Below, piece by piece: positions 41,028 through 51,507 of a stretch of 64,000 nucleotides of DNA (positions within the stretch are counted from its first letter, which is position 1; each line of letters opens with the position of its first letter). The stretch is from Rhynchopus sp. YZ270_cl-10. Lineage: Eukaryota > Euglenozoa > Diplonemea > Diplonemida > Diplonemidae. Under the pieces are notes generated by a model that was not told where the DNA came from, searched no databases, and saw only the letters and a program-made list of their open reading frames with translations. The stretch spans positions 1,054,001 to 1,118,000 of the forward strand of contig OZ037868.1 in NCBI GenBank assembly GCA_964035575.1, read 5' to 3'. Position numbers and translations under genes: made by a program.

Positions 41028-41169
41028 ACACGGTGGCCCATTCCTACCCTTAGGGTAGGGTCCGCGGGGGGTACCCCCCAAATCTGAGGGGTACCCCATG
41101 GGGTACCCCCCAGACTACCCCCGGGGGTACCCCATGGGGTACCCCGCGCGGACCCTGACTGGCACTGGG
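41028..41169. mobile_element. GGTACC-palindrome cluster with ACACGGTGGCCCA end
   Basis: ACACGGTGGCCCA is followed by overlapping GGGGTACCCC palindromes and GGGTCCGCG. It runs straight into the 8-bp array. No matching right-hand end was found. Confidence 0.45.
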
Positions 41170-41591
41170 GGTACACAGGTACACAGGTACACAGGTACAC
41201 AGGTACACAGGTACACAGGTACACAGGTACACAGGTACACAGGTACACAGGTACACAGGTACACAGGTACACAGGTACACAGGTACACAGGTACACAGGT
41301 ACACAGGTACACAGGTACACAGGTACACAGGTACACAGGTACACAGGTACACAGGTACACAGGTACACAGGTACACAGGTACACAGGTACACAGGTACAC
41401 AGGTACACAGGTACACAGGTACACAGGTACACAGGTACACAGGTACACAGGTACACAGGTACACAGGTACACAGGTACACAGGTACACAGGTACACAGGT
41501 ACACAGGTACACAGGTACACAGGTACACAGGTACACAGGTACACAGGTACACAGGTACACAGGTACACAGGTACACAGGTACACAGGTACA
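41170..41591. repeat. Tandem array, 8-bp unit GGTACACA, about 53 copies
   Basis: 422 bp, apparently perfect. The unit contains GGTAC, the core of the palindrome cluster it adjoins, so it may have arisen by slippage from it. Confidence 0.97.
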
Positions 41592-41632
41592 GCCAGAGTG
41601 CCAGAGTCAAGGGTCCGCGCGGGGTCCGCCCC

Positions 41633-41756
41633 CCGATGACATAACGAAGTATCGCTTGAAAATACCGTTCAATATATGTTGCTTGGTGTGCATGAAGAAG
41701 GACACACAAGGTATATCAAACGATAAATCAATCAGATAAACGTTACATCATCGGAA
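41633..41756. mobile_element. Small foldback element with CCGATGAYRTAACG ends
   Basis: The left end CCGATGACATAACG, then TATCGCTTGAAAATACC, is matched inverted by the right end (CGTTACATCATCGG and GGTATATCAAACGATA). 124 bp; no clear target duplication. Confidence 0.5.
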
Positions 41757-43796
41757 AATTGTTGGCACCGCCCCCCTGTCTTCGTATTTATTACCCCGTC
41801 GACAGGCCAAACAGCGTTGGGCTCAGAAGAAGCAGTGCAAGACAGTCACTGGGGATCAACATGAGAACCAACTCCCAACAACACAGGCTACCGAAGTAGC
41901 AGGTGGGGTGTTGCGGGTGTTTGGGGTGAGAAAATCGATTTTGGTAAGTTGCAGCAGAACATTCTTAAGTTCGCACTAGTCGAGAGAGGCTTACCCGCTG
42001 CAGTGAAGCAGTGCACCCATTTAAGGGTGGAGAAGCGTGACACGCACATACAAGTATGTACGTTACTTCAACAAAGGCTGAATTCTGGTAATTCTAAGGG
42101 ATGTGAATTCAGCCACCACGCAGGTAGTGTTTTAAGGTTCCTCGCTTTGTGCTGCACAGCGGACTCATGACACAAAGGAGTTGCCCCCGCTCTCTTTCGC
42201 GCAAACTTAAGAAAATTCTGAAGTAACTACAACCTGGCGTGCGGGTACAGATGCATTGCTTTGTTCTTTCCTCAAAGTCATTTCTGATCTCTCGGGTCTG
42301 TACTACCGTCAGTGTTTAGATAAGCATCCACTTGACTCGTTCTAACAACCGTTGAAATCTAGAACAAAACAATACACTGCCCCTTCTCACACCAAGCCGC
42401 CATGCTTCAAGAGCATGCCCTGGGCAAAAAATACTGTGACAAAAATTGGTTTTCTGGGGGAACGCGATATTTTCTTGTGCCTACTGTAGTCCTCCGCAAG
42501 AGCAGAGGACAGACTTTCCGGATCCCGAAGTCGAATTTTTTGCACTAGCTATGCTCCCTGGGTTAATGGCTATAGCAGTGACTGACTAAGAGTTTCATAA
42601 TAATTGGGGCGGTCTATGGGGTGGGTTAATGGAAAAATTGGTTTAAAAACCCAACTTTTGCGGTCCCCACCCGGTTTGCAATAATTGCACCAGCTCTATC
42701 GGCACTGTTTCGCTGTCACGATGAAGGGTCGTCGGTTCGGGTACCTGTTGAGAGAAATTGAGTGCAAAAGTAGAGACTACAACAAAAAAAATCAAACAAA
42801 CAAACAAGAAGCCGCTCCGTACCTCTTCCATGCAAAAAAGAAAGTAAAAGACTGCCCTTCCTCAGTCCGGAAGTAGCACCTCATCCGGTTCCCTGACGTA
42901 AAAGAGTTGTAGAGGTTACGAGATGCCATGATAAAAAAGTAAAAGTGACAATTTTGACAATAAAAATATGCTTCGATTTACATCCGAGCGGGACAAAGGC
43001 GAAAAGGGGGAGCGGGGGTGTAAAAACCGGGGCTTAAAAGCATACCTTGCAGCACTCGCTCGGCCTACTCTCCAGGTACGAGAACATCACTGCACGAACA
43101 ATCCCACTGATACTGATACCTGCATTCTATTTGTTGCCACATGGTAAAAATGACCAAAACTTCGACCAATTTTTTTTTTCTTCACAATTTGCTCATTGAG
43201 GCTTTGTATTTTTTGGGCCATTTATGACCTACCACGCCCGATTTTGGGCGAGAAGAAAAAAAAATTTGGGTCAAAAATCGACGCGTCTTTGGTAAAATCA
43301 CGACTTTTCGGGCGCGAAACTACGTTTTAGACCCCCACAGATGCTCAAAAGTGCCAAATTTTGCTTTTAATGGCCTCAAAGGATCACGGGAGCACCCCTC
43401 GTAATTACGAGGGCTCCCCACGCCGTGACGTCGTCATTGCGCGCGTAATTTCCGACGTATGCGGGCGTGGTTGGTCATAAAATGGCCCAAAAACCCCAAA
43501 CAAAACCTCAGATTGACCAAATCGAGGAAAAATTGTCAAGTCGAAATTTCAGCCAAAATACGGTCATTTTGGTTATACCCCGCGGTGTATGCAGTAGCTA
43601 GAACACGTACACAGCTAAGTTCCTAAGCGATTTCCTTCACATTTTTCATGAAAAATTGGTCAAAAATCGACTTGTCTTTGGTAAAAAAACCACGAAAAAT
43701 CGGCTGCGCAAAACCACGTTTTAGACCCCCACAGATGCTCAAAAGTGCCAATTTTTGCTTTTAATGGCCTCAAATCGTCGAAATTAGGCCTATATA

Positions 43797-44367
43797 CATG
43801 GCTCTCGCCGGGGGGTGATCGGGTTTTAAATCACCCAAAAAAAAAAAATTTTAAAAAAAAGAGGGGTGATCCGGGTTTCGGATCACCCCTCCAAAAAAAA
43901 AAAATCCCAGGGTTGAACCACGGGAGTACCATGGGGAACTGGGTTGCTGACCGCATCATCTAGTCTGTACCTCAATTTTTTTTTGCCTGCGGCGCCATTT
44001 TTCCTTTTTTGCTCCGCAAAAAAGGTTTCATTGAGTGAGTATGTGATGTAAAAGCTAGCTTTTTACACCGTACCTTAAATTTTTTTCGCCTGCGGCGCCA
44101 TTTTGTATTATTTTTTTTGCTCCGCAAAAAAAAAGCACGTACATACAGTTCCCAATGTTCCCAATGTCCCTGGTCAGCAGTGCTGAAAATTTTTTTGGGC
44201 ATAAAAACAAGCTGACCCCAAACGAGGGGAGAAAGCGCCTCACCTCCCTGCACTGGCAGGGAGTCGCGCGCGCGAAGCGCGACCGCGACCGCTTTTACGG
44301 GGGGAAAGCTCGGGGACCCCAAATCACCCCCCATTTTGGCCAAAAGGGGTGATTGGCGAGAGCCCTG
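43797..44367. mobile_element. hAT-like MITE with 8-bp duplication CCTATATA
   Basis: Ends CATGGCTCTCGCC (left) and GGCGAGAGCCCTG (right, inverse CAGGGCTCTCGCC). CCTATATA lies on both sides (43789-43796 and 44368-44375). CAGGG-type ends with 8-bp TSD are the hAT signature. The interior has GGGGTGATCC inverted blocks and two GCCTGCGGCGCC hairpin motifs. There is no transposase. Confidence 0.78.
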
Positions 44368-44419
44368 CCTATATAGGGCAAAAAAAAATTTTTGAGAGTC
44401 CCTTTCCCTGGGAGGCAAT

Positions 44420-44641
44420 AGCCACCGGGTGTGCAGGGGGTACCCCGGGGGGTACCCCTCGGGGTACCCCAAACCCCCCAAAGGGTACCCCGCGCGGACC
44501 CTACCCAACCCTGTGGGGTACCCCCTGGGGTAGCCCACGCGAGGGGGTACCCCCCGCGGACCCTACCCTGTGTGGTACCCTACCCTGCGGGGTACCCCTT
44601 TTGGGGGTACCCCCAAAAGGGTCCGCTGGGCCACCGTGTAT
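44420..44641. mobile_element. GGTACC-palindrome cluster with TGGGCCACCGTGT end
   Basis: At least nine GGGTACC/GGTACCCC palindromes with GCGCGGACCC spacers, ending GCTGGGCCACCGTGTA, the inverse of the left end of the copies at 17107 and 41028. A degenerate GCCACCGGGTGTG lies at the left end. Confidence 0.5.
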
Positions 44642-44931
44642 AACCAATGGGTTATCAAAAAAAACAAAAGAAAGAAGAAAATCGCAGACTCATTTTATTG
44701 TAAGTTTTTTTTCTGTTTTGCGCTTTTCAACAGATTCTTTTTTTTTCATTTATGGTGTGTGCACACATGACACATTTAATCTTTCAAGTTTTTCTTCTTT
44801 TCTGAATGAACTCGAACTTAAAAATGGAGTACAAAGTCTTATTTTAGATGCAAAAAAACGTTCCCATTTACTCGGGCCCCTCATTCTTGTCAAATTTCAT
44901 GTTTTTTTTTTTTTGTTTGTTTTTTGTTGTT

Positions 44932-44995
44932 GTGCTTTCATCCGGGACTGGCATCGTACGTGGGTCAGTCGGAAGTGCACCAATGACTCCCTTTT
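44932..44995 (+). repeat. Dispersed repeat family C
   Basis: TTTCATCCGGGACTGGC, then ATCGTACGTGGGTCAG, then CACCAATGAC. It is followed by a pyrimidine tract and CCCTGTAG at ~45023, but no gene follows. Confidence 0.6.
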
Positions 44996-45604
44996 CCCCC
45001 GCAACCTTCCTTCAACCCCTGTAGGATCCCTAGTTTTACTTTGAATTCTATCCTTCACCCTTCACCCCTTCACCCACCCTTATTTGTATGATCTTATATG
45101 TATTTCCAAAACCTTCCCCTGACCCTAAGTATCTTTTTTTTTAGATGTGTGTGCACGAGAGGCACATTTTATCTGTCAAGTTTTTTGTTTAGTTTTTTGT
45201 TACTTTGCTTTTTAAGCATCTTCAAAATCAAAGCCTTTTTTTTATTGTGCTTTTATGCATCAATAACTTCACTTTTTCCTTTGAGGCTACCCCTACCCCT
45301 GCACCCCTCTTTTCCCCCAACACACCTACCGACAGTATTGTTTTCTTATTTTATTTTTAGTAAACTGGTGTTCCGGAAACACATGTCAAGGACATGTCAA
45401 TATAGGCCCCCTCCGGAACAACGTAACCACGTAGTATTTGACAAAATGCTCGAGACCCTCGTGAAAAGTCGCGCGTTCTGCGTATCGCCTTTTGAACAAC
45501 AAGCAAAGAGTAACGAGTCTCTCGAGCATTTTTAAAGATGTCTATACACAGGCAAATTCATCTTTTAACTTTTCTTTTTTTTTTTTTTTTTGCGATCCTT
45601 TAAG

Positions 45605-46461
45605 CAGGGCTATTTCTAAAAACCTGTCCCTGTCCCTGATTTTTGGAAAATGAAAGTTGCCAAAAAATTTGCACGGGGCTTATATACAGGGCTGCCAAAA
45701 AATTTGCGCGTACTACAGTACTTACCAAGAGGGGGGTGATGGGCTTTCTGTTTGAAGAAAGTTGCCGATTTTTTTTGTGTTGGAAAGTTTTCTTCCAGAT
45801 TGTGCAAGTAACGGGGGTTTTGGTGCATTCTGAAAAACCCTAGAGGGCGCACCAGGCCGCATGCCGGAGGTGCTATGAGGGGGTTTCTTAGAAAACTTGT
45901 TCTCTACACTAACATCACACTGGCACCGTACTCATTTTAACAAAAACCAAGAACTTGCCCAATTCTGCAAATTGACCCCACCACAGAACGGACGGATTCC
46001 GGACATGCAAATGCCGGTGTTTTCGCGCATTTTCATGGTTTCAGCATCAGGGAGAGAAAATCTGGGTTGTGGGATTTACCTTGGCCCCTTTACCTCACGC
46101 TCATTTTGACCAAAACCAAGAACTTGGCCATTTCGGCAAATTGACCCCACCACAGCGCGGACAGATTCCGGAAATCCCAATCGCAGTATGTTTTGGGGCT
46201 GAAAAATTTTCACCTGAAAATTTTTTTGAGCAGCATTTTTTGGCCGAAAATGGGCCCCACGTATTAGTGACCGGACTCATATTTTCAAAAAATTTAAGTG
46301 GTCAAAAAATTGTCCAATTTTCGAGATGGACCCCACCACTGCGCGGGTGAATCCCAAAAATGCAAATAAGGACGTTTTTGGCACAAAATAAATCTGCCAA
46401 AAAATTTGTGTCCCGGGTTGGATTTTGGACCCCCCGGACCCCATATTTAGAAATAGCCCTG
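45605..46461. mobile_element. hAT-like MITE with 8-bp duplication CCTTTAAG
   Basis: Perfect 16-bp inverted ends CAGGGCTATTTCTAAA. The 8-bp TSD CCTTTAAG is exact at 45597-45604 and 46462-46469. The interior contains three tandem, diverged copies of the shared module (~45940, ~46105 and ~46290, each with GACCCCACCAC) and two GCCAAAAAATTTG motifs near the left end with one near the right. It landed directly in front of a family A unit (46470). There is no transposase. Confidence 0.85.
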
Positions 46462-46469
46462 CCTTTAAG

Positions 46470-46512
46470 GTGGCCAAGAGCGAGAGGCTTAGGGTCATCT
46501 TACAAAACTTTT
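46470..46512 (+). repeat. Splice-linked hairpin repeat, family A, followed by family B
   Basis: GTGGCCAAGAGCGAGAGGC, then TTAGGGTCATCTTAC, followed by a family B-like unit at 46545-46590 (ACAGTCACGAGAAGGATTTG). Both lie upstream of the TTCCAG at 46692 that precedes the next gene. Confidence 0.6.
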
Positions 46513-46707
46513 CCCTTCCTTTGCACTGCTCGCGTACCTAGGTACCTAGGACAGTCACGAGAAGGATTTGTATTTCAAGTTCAATTTTTTTTTCCACCTT
46601 TTTCTGATAGATCCATCTCTACAAAAAGAAAATCCCCTCCCGTGTTATTTTCCCCTGCGTTTTTAACCTTCAACTTTACCCAATCTTCCAGGAACAAAAG
46701 GGGAGCA

Positions 46708-47540
46708 ATGTTCCGTTTGAACCGGCTTCTCCGGGAGGGTGGGCGGCAGGTCGTAGGACATGCGACAACGCCTGGGACAGAGGGGCGTGCAGAGGCACGA
46801 CGTCAGGCGATGCGGCGACCTGATCATCGTCAGGTGGGGCGCAACGGGCAGCGCTATGATACAAGGAATAGGACGGACCAGCAGGGGTTGACAAGGCCAG
46901 AGGCGGTGAACCCGACGGTGGAGTACGTTGGGTGGGCCACGTGGTCGAGGGATGGACGCCTTCCGCACGACGTACAGGACGCAGCCATGACAGCTGCCTG
47001 CACCGCAGCGCACGGCAAGGCCACCCGCGCCGCCACCTACGCAGAATACCACAACAACCAAATCCGCTCCCTCCCCGAAACAAATGAGTCCGACCTCTGG
47101 CTCCACTTCACCGGCCCCGAAGGCCACGGCTACGACAACGGAAAGGGCTACCAATGGAAAAAATGCGTCTGGAGAAAAAAAGCGCTGAATGGAAACCCAA
47201 CGGAAGACTCCTGCTCTGCAAGGTATGAAAAGGGCTTTTTTAGGGGCCTTTTTTTTGATAATTTGTTGGATTATTGTGTACAAAGAACAGTCTTCACTTT
47301 TTTTTTAATGGCTGCGATAACGAATATGATCGAGGTGACAACCACGAAAGGCTTAGGGTCTTGTAAACGATATGCGGGGGATTTTTTTTTTTTTTTGGAT
47401 TAACGTTTGGGGCAATGTTTGCAACCTGTTGGGTTGGTTGGGACCCCACAAATGCTCTGTTTTTTTTTACGATGTTTTCCCCCACAATTTTTACCTTTCA
47501 CAGCATCTGTTCTGCAATGGCAGTGAGACCCATCGTGTAG
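46708..47540 (+). CDS. Small protein with mitochondrial-type N terminus, two exons
   Basis: Exons 46708-47222 and 47504-47540 (the second less certain) give 183 residues. The ATG is 15 nt after AATCTTCCAG. The first ~35 residues (MFRLNRLLREGGRQVVGHA) are Arg-rich and amphipathic, like a mitochondrial presequence. The rest has aromatic pairs, VEYVGWATWSRDGRLPHDVQ and DLWLHFTGPEGHGYDNGKGY, that suggest a small beta-rich fold, but I recognise no family. The donor is GTATGA, and the first good acceptor, ACCTTTCACAG, restores the frame for 12 more residues to a TAG. A different 3' exon is possible. The intron contains a family A unit at 47332-47370. Confidence 0.6.
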
Positions 47541-49026
47541 GGGAGGTATCCATACGTGCCGTACTGAGCCTACTGAGTCTCTACACCTGAGTCTACCCCA
47601 CGGAAGGTCCACCCGACACCAAAGTGGTCAGATATGAGAGTCCCGCGGAATTCCCTCTGCAGGAATCGAGGATGTGAAGGGCCTACACGCAAAGGCGCGC
47701 CCCGTTCAAGGTGTCTGTATGCATATCCGTTGCTGTGATGAGGATGGGACACTTGCTGTGCATCGTTTGATAGGGTTGATCGAGGCCATGGTAGAATAGA
47801 ATTGGGTTTGTGGGTGTGGGGACTGCATGTCCTGTTTTTTTTTTTCTTTTTTTTTTTCCCCCTTTCTCTTTTGTGTGCATGTGTGTGCAGCGAGAGAGGG
47901 AGTTCATTTCATGGGGTGTGTTTGTTTTGCTGGGTGCGGAGGAGGAGGAGGAGGGGGGGTCTTCGTGTCACCCGATGCGTCGTGTTTGTGCACCGGTTAA
48001 CATTGTTTGTAAGCAAGTCTGCTTTGTCGCTTATCGTGCAAGCTGATGCTGTGCGAGGTAAATGATTGTGACAAAGGTAACTCTGCATGGGGGGGTTTCG
48101 GCCTCATCTCACCAAATTTTCTCTTGCATCTTTGTGTTGCGTGTTGCGGTTGTTCACTTGATGGCGTCTGCAATTGGAAGCAAAATCACGTCATGTACCA
48201 CCTGACATTTTTCATGTCATCGGTTTTTACCATGTCACGCTGTCATGTGGCGTCGTGTACCATGTCATATGCATGTCACTATGCATGATATAAAGTAACA
48301 TGTGATATAGCATGTCATATCACCAAAAACCCTAGTAACATCATCACCGTGCATAAACGTAGCTTTAAGGGAGAAATAAGAACCCAAGAAACGGTGCCTA
48401 TTCGCCAACAGGTCATCGAACAATCAACGAAAAAAAAAGCTTTTTTTTTAATAGCAATTCCTTTCTCAGTTATTGGGCCGTCTTTTTGACTCGCCCCTTC
48501 CCTGCAAAAATTGCAACTCTCAAGCAAAACTGGCGACTTTATGTTGTCTATAACAAAACAAAAACTTTCTCAGTCATTGGGCCATCTATGCCGTGAGACA
48601 CGCAACAGGTTGCGAGAGCTTACTGAGAGTTAATGACAAAATCTCCCCCCGTTCAGTTATTATATCATGATATATTTTTGTTACCCCTTCTCTCGCTTTG
48701 GGTGGGTGCATGGCGTGATGCTCGTTCTTCATATGAGCGTCCTGTGCCTCTTTGGCGTGAAGGAAGTCCTATCCGTGTCCCAGAGAGTGTTGTGGTAATG
48801 ATATCATATCACAAGGGAGGGGGTTGCGTTATCACCTGCGTCGTGGTGGTTTCTCTTACTCCACCCACAGTGGAATCTGGTTGGCGAAGGTCGTGGACCA
48901 GAGCATCCTATCGCCGTGATGATATCAACTGGGCAGAGTGAGGAGAACTGTGGTGTGACCCGCATTGGGAATCAGGCAATTTGGGCGAAGGCTCTTCGCC
49001 CATACGCAGTGACGGATGGACAATCA
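47541..49026. other. Gene-free spacer
   Basis: T-rich tract at 47836-47860. A degenerate CATGTCAN-rich stretch lies at 48190-48320. A repeat at 48486-48560 is shared with 3106-3190. The duplicated tRNA-Sec-flank segment ends the spacer. No gene was recognised. Confidence 0.5.
48858..49013. repeat. Second copy of the tRNA-Sec segment, tRNA truncated
   Basis: Matches 9290-9829 in three blocks but joins GCCGTGATGATATCAACTGG (48913-48932, the first 20 nt of tRNA-Sec) directly to GGGCAGAGTGAGGAG. The anticodon, variable and T arms are absent, so this is not a tRNA gene. It runs up to the start of the LRR gene. Confidence 0.75.
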
Positions 49027-51507
49027 ATGGCTGTATCTTGCACCACTCCCACAACAGAAAACACAGAAAACACAATGGAACTCAACATCGAGGGCTTTGA
49101 TGGTCGGACGTACGTCGTCGATGTGGATGTGGATGACACAGCGAAGAACCTGCAGCGGAAGGTGGCAACTGCAGCGGGGTTTGCTGAAGACAGCTTTGAC
49201 ATGAGATTCGGAGGGAACGACGAAGGAGAGGACATCAACATCACAGCGCTGAGTGCTGGCGACACAGTCTTCCTGACGCAAAAGACGAAGAAGCAAGAAG
49301 CCATTGCAGCTCTTCATGAACTGGGTGAAACAGACCTCACACCAAAGAGGCTTGCTCGTGTAAAAGACCCCAAGGTGGTTCAGTTGTTTCTGCAGGCAGA
49401 AGTTGTAACTGCGACACCGAAATGGTTCCTGGCAACCGCAACGTTAAGAAGCCTTGATCTGAGTGCCCCGTTGGCCATAACTGCGGTGGGTGACTGCTTC
49501 CTGTTTCAGTGTCGATCATTGAAATCAGTTGACTTGTCTGGGTTGAGCAACGTCACCCACATCGGCGAGGAGTTCCTGTCAGGCTGTGGGGCGTTGGAAA
49601 CAATCGATCTCTCAGGACTCAAAAACGTTACGATGATTCGAGGTAGCTTCCTCCGCGAATGTAGGGCGTTAGCAACCATCAACTTTGCAAGGCTGAGCAG
49701 GGTCACAAGCCTTGGGAACTGCTTCTTATCAGGTTGCATGTCGTTAACCTCAATCGACTTTGCTGGATTTAGCAGTGTCACGAGCCTTGGGGACTACTTC
49801 TTACGTGATTGCACGTCGTTGGCCCCAATCGACTTTGCAGTATTTAGCAGTGTCACAAGCCTCGGGGACTACTTCTTATCATGCACGTCGTTCACTTCAA
49901 TCGACTTTGCTGGATTTAGCAGTGTCACGAGCCTTGGGAACTACTTCTTACAGGATTGCACGTCGTTAACCTCAATCGACTTTGCAGGATTAAGCAGCGC
50001 TACAAGCCTTGGGAACGACTTCTTAGTAGGTTGCACGTCGTTAACCTCAATCGACTCTGCTGGATTTAGCAGTGTCACAAGCCTTGGGAACGGCTTCTTA
50101 CAGGATTGCACGTCGTTAACTTCAATCGACTTTGCTGGATTAAGCGGTGTCACAAGCCTTGGGAACGACTTCTTACAGGATTGCACGTCGTTAACCTCAA
50201 TCAACTTTGCTGGATGGGACAGTGTCACAAGCTTTGGGGACGGCTTCTTACGTGATTGCACGTCGTTGGCCTCAATCGACATTGCAGTATTTAGCAGTGT
50301 GACAAGCCTTGGGAACTGGTTCTTATCACGCACGTCGTTCACCTCAATCGACTTTGCTGACTGGGGCAGTGTCACAAGCCTTGGGGACTTCTTCTTATAT
50401 TGTTGCAGGTCGTTAACCTCAATCGACTTTGCAGGATTGGGAGGTGTCACAAGCCTTGGAGACCATTTCTTATCAAATTGCACGTCGTTAACTTCGATCG
50501 ACTTTGCAGGATTAAGCAGTGTAACAAGCCTTGGGGACGGCTTCTTACAGGGTTGCACGTCGTTAACTTCAATCGACTTTGCAGGATTAAGCAGGGTCAC
50601 AAGTCTTGGGAACTCCTTCGTAGCAGGTTGCACGTCGTTGACCTCAATCAACCTTGCAGGATTGTGCAGTGTCACAAGCCTTGGGTGCGCTTTCTTTGCA
50701 GGTTGCACGTCGTTAACCTCAATCGACTGTGCAGGACTGAGCAGTGTCACGAGCTTTGGGAGTCACTTCTTATCACGCACGGCGTTGACCTCAATCGACT
50801 TTGCAGGGCTGAGCAGGGTCACGAGCCTTGGGAGCGACTTCTTACGTGATTGCGGGTCGTTAACCTCAATCGACTTTGCTGGATTTAGCAGTGTCACAAG
50901 CCTTGAGGAAAACTTCTTACAGGATTGCAAGTCGTTAACCTCAATCGACTTTGCAGGATTAAGCAATGTCACAAGCCTTGGGGACGACTTCTTACGCGAT
51001 TGCACGTCGTTAACTTCAATCGACTTTGCAGGATTAAGCAGGGTCACGAGCCTTGGGGACTACTTCTTACGCGATTGCAGGTCGTTAACCTCAATCAACT
51101 TTGCTGGATTAAGCAGCGCTACAAGCCTTGGGAACGACTTCTTAGTAGGTTGCACGTCGTTAGCCTCAATCGACTTTGCTGGATTAAGCAATGTCACAAG
51201 CCTTGGGAACGACTTCTTACGTGATTGCAGGGTGTTAATCTCAATCGACTTTGCAGGATTAAGCAGTGTCACAAGCCTTGGGAACTTCTTCTTGCGTGGT
51301 TGCACGCGGTTGACCTCAATCGACTTTGCAGGATTAAGCAATGTCACAAGCCTTGGGAACTGGTTCTTATGTTATTGCGAGTCGGTGACCTCAATCGACT
51401 TTGCAGGATTGAGTGGTGTGACACAAATTGGCAGCCACTTTCTTACAAGCTGCATTCATTTAAAAACATACGACTTTCCAGCGTGGAGCGCTATCCAGGG
51501 CAAATAG
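49027..51507 (+). CDS. Ubiquitin-like domain plus BspA-type leucine-rich-repeat protein
   Basis: 826 residues from the ATG at 49027. The frame extends to 48916, but that part is the duplicated spacer. Residues ~19-85 (MELNIEGFDGRTYVVDVDVD, then TAKNLQRKVATAAG... and LSAGDTVFLTQ) follow the ubiquitin beta-grasp order. A short helical link (LGETDLTPKRLARVKDPKVV) follows. From ~135 to the end there are about 28-29 repeats of 23-24 residues with consensus SLTSIDFAGLSSVTSLGNDF then L-x-DCT, the bacterial-type/BspA LRR also common in protist surface and cytosolic proteins. Repeats are near-identical even at silent sites, so they expanded recently. There is no signal peptide or membrane span. It is a probable protein-binding scaffold. 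Confidence 0.85.
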   Translation: MAVSCTTPTTENTENTMELNIEGFDGRTYVVDVDVDDTAKNLQRKVATAAGFAEDSFDMRFGGNDEGEDINITALSAGDTVFLTQKTKKQEAIAALHELGETDLTPKRLARVKDPKVVQLFLQAEVVTATPKWFLATATLRSLDLSAPLAITAVGDCFLFQCRSLKSVDLSGLSNVTHIGEEFLSGCGALETIDLSGLKNVTMIRGSFLRECRALATINFARLSRVTSLGNCFLSGCMSLTSIDFAGFSSVTSLGDYFLRDCTSLAPIDFAVFSSVTSLGDYFLSCTSFTSIDFAGFSSVTSLGNYFLQDCTSLTSIDFAGLSSATSLGNDFLVGCTSLTSIDSAGFSSVTSLGNGFLQDCTSLTSIDFAGLSGVTSLGNDFLQDCTSLTSINFAGWDSVTSFGDGFLRDCTSLASIDIAVFSSVTSLGNWFLSRTSFTSIDFADWGSVTSLGDFFLYCCRSLTSIDFAGLGGVTSLGDHFLSNCTSLTSIDFAGLSSVTSLGDGFLQGCTSLTSIDFAGLSRVTSLGNSFVAGCTSLTSINLAGLCSVTSLGCAFFAGCTSLTSIDCAGLSSVTSFGSHFLSRTALTSIDFAGLSRVTSLGSDFLRDCGSLTSIDFAGFSSVTSLEENFLQDCKSLTSIDFAGLSNVTSLGDDFLRDCTSLTSIDFAGLSRVTSLGDYFLRDCRSLTSINFAGLSSATSLGNDFLVGCTSLASIDFAGLSNVTSLGNDFLRDCRVLISIDFAGLSSVTSLGNFFLRGCTRLTSIDFAGLSNVTSLGNWFLCYCESVTSIDFAGLSGVTQIGSHFLTSCIHLKTYDFPAWSAIQGK

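Larger units (their letters stand above)
40930..46707. other. Second gene-free repeat field
   Basis: GGTACC-palindrome clusters, the 8-bp array, a foldback unit, two hAT-like elements, and family C (44932), B-like (44755, 45143, 46545) and A (46470) units. Direct copies of a ~125-bp block (ACGTTTTAGACCCCCACAG, ATGCTCAAAAGTGCC) lie at 43260-43385 and 43660-43780. The GCCTGCGGCGCCATTTTTC / GCTCCGCAAAAAA hairpin motif occurs at 43985 and 44088. The stretch 41757-43150 has no recognisable content. Confidence 0.55.

Noticed and set aside
41021-41739. ORFs encoding repeated CVPVYLCT or GTQVHRYT in the GGTACACA array
   Set aside because: Same reasoning: array-driven open frames with no independent coding evidence.
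48913-48932. Second tRNA-Sec gene
   Set aside because: Only the first 20 nt of the tRNA are present; the anticodon, variable and T arms are missing.
48916-49026. In-frame N-terminal extension of the LRR protein
   Set aside because: This part is the duplicated spacer segment that also occurs at 9747-9829 outside any gene. The ATG at 49027 better fits the ubiquitin-like domain.
49941-51347. Antisense ORFs opposite the LRR gene
   Set aside because: Shadow frames of a regular 69-72-bp repeat. The plus frame has the recognisable LRR consensus and a folded N-terminal domain.
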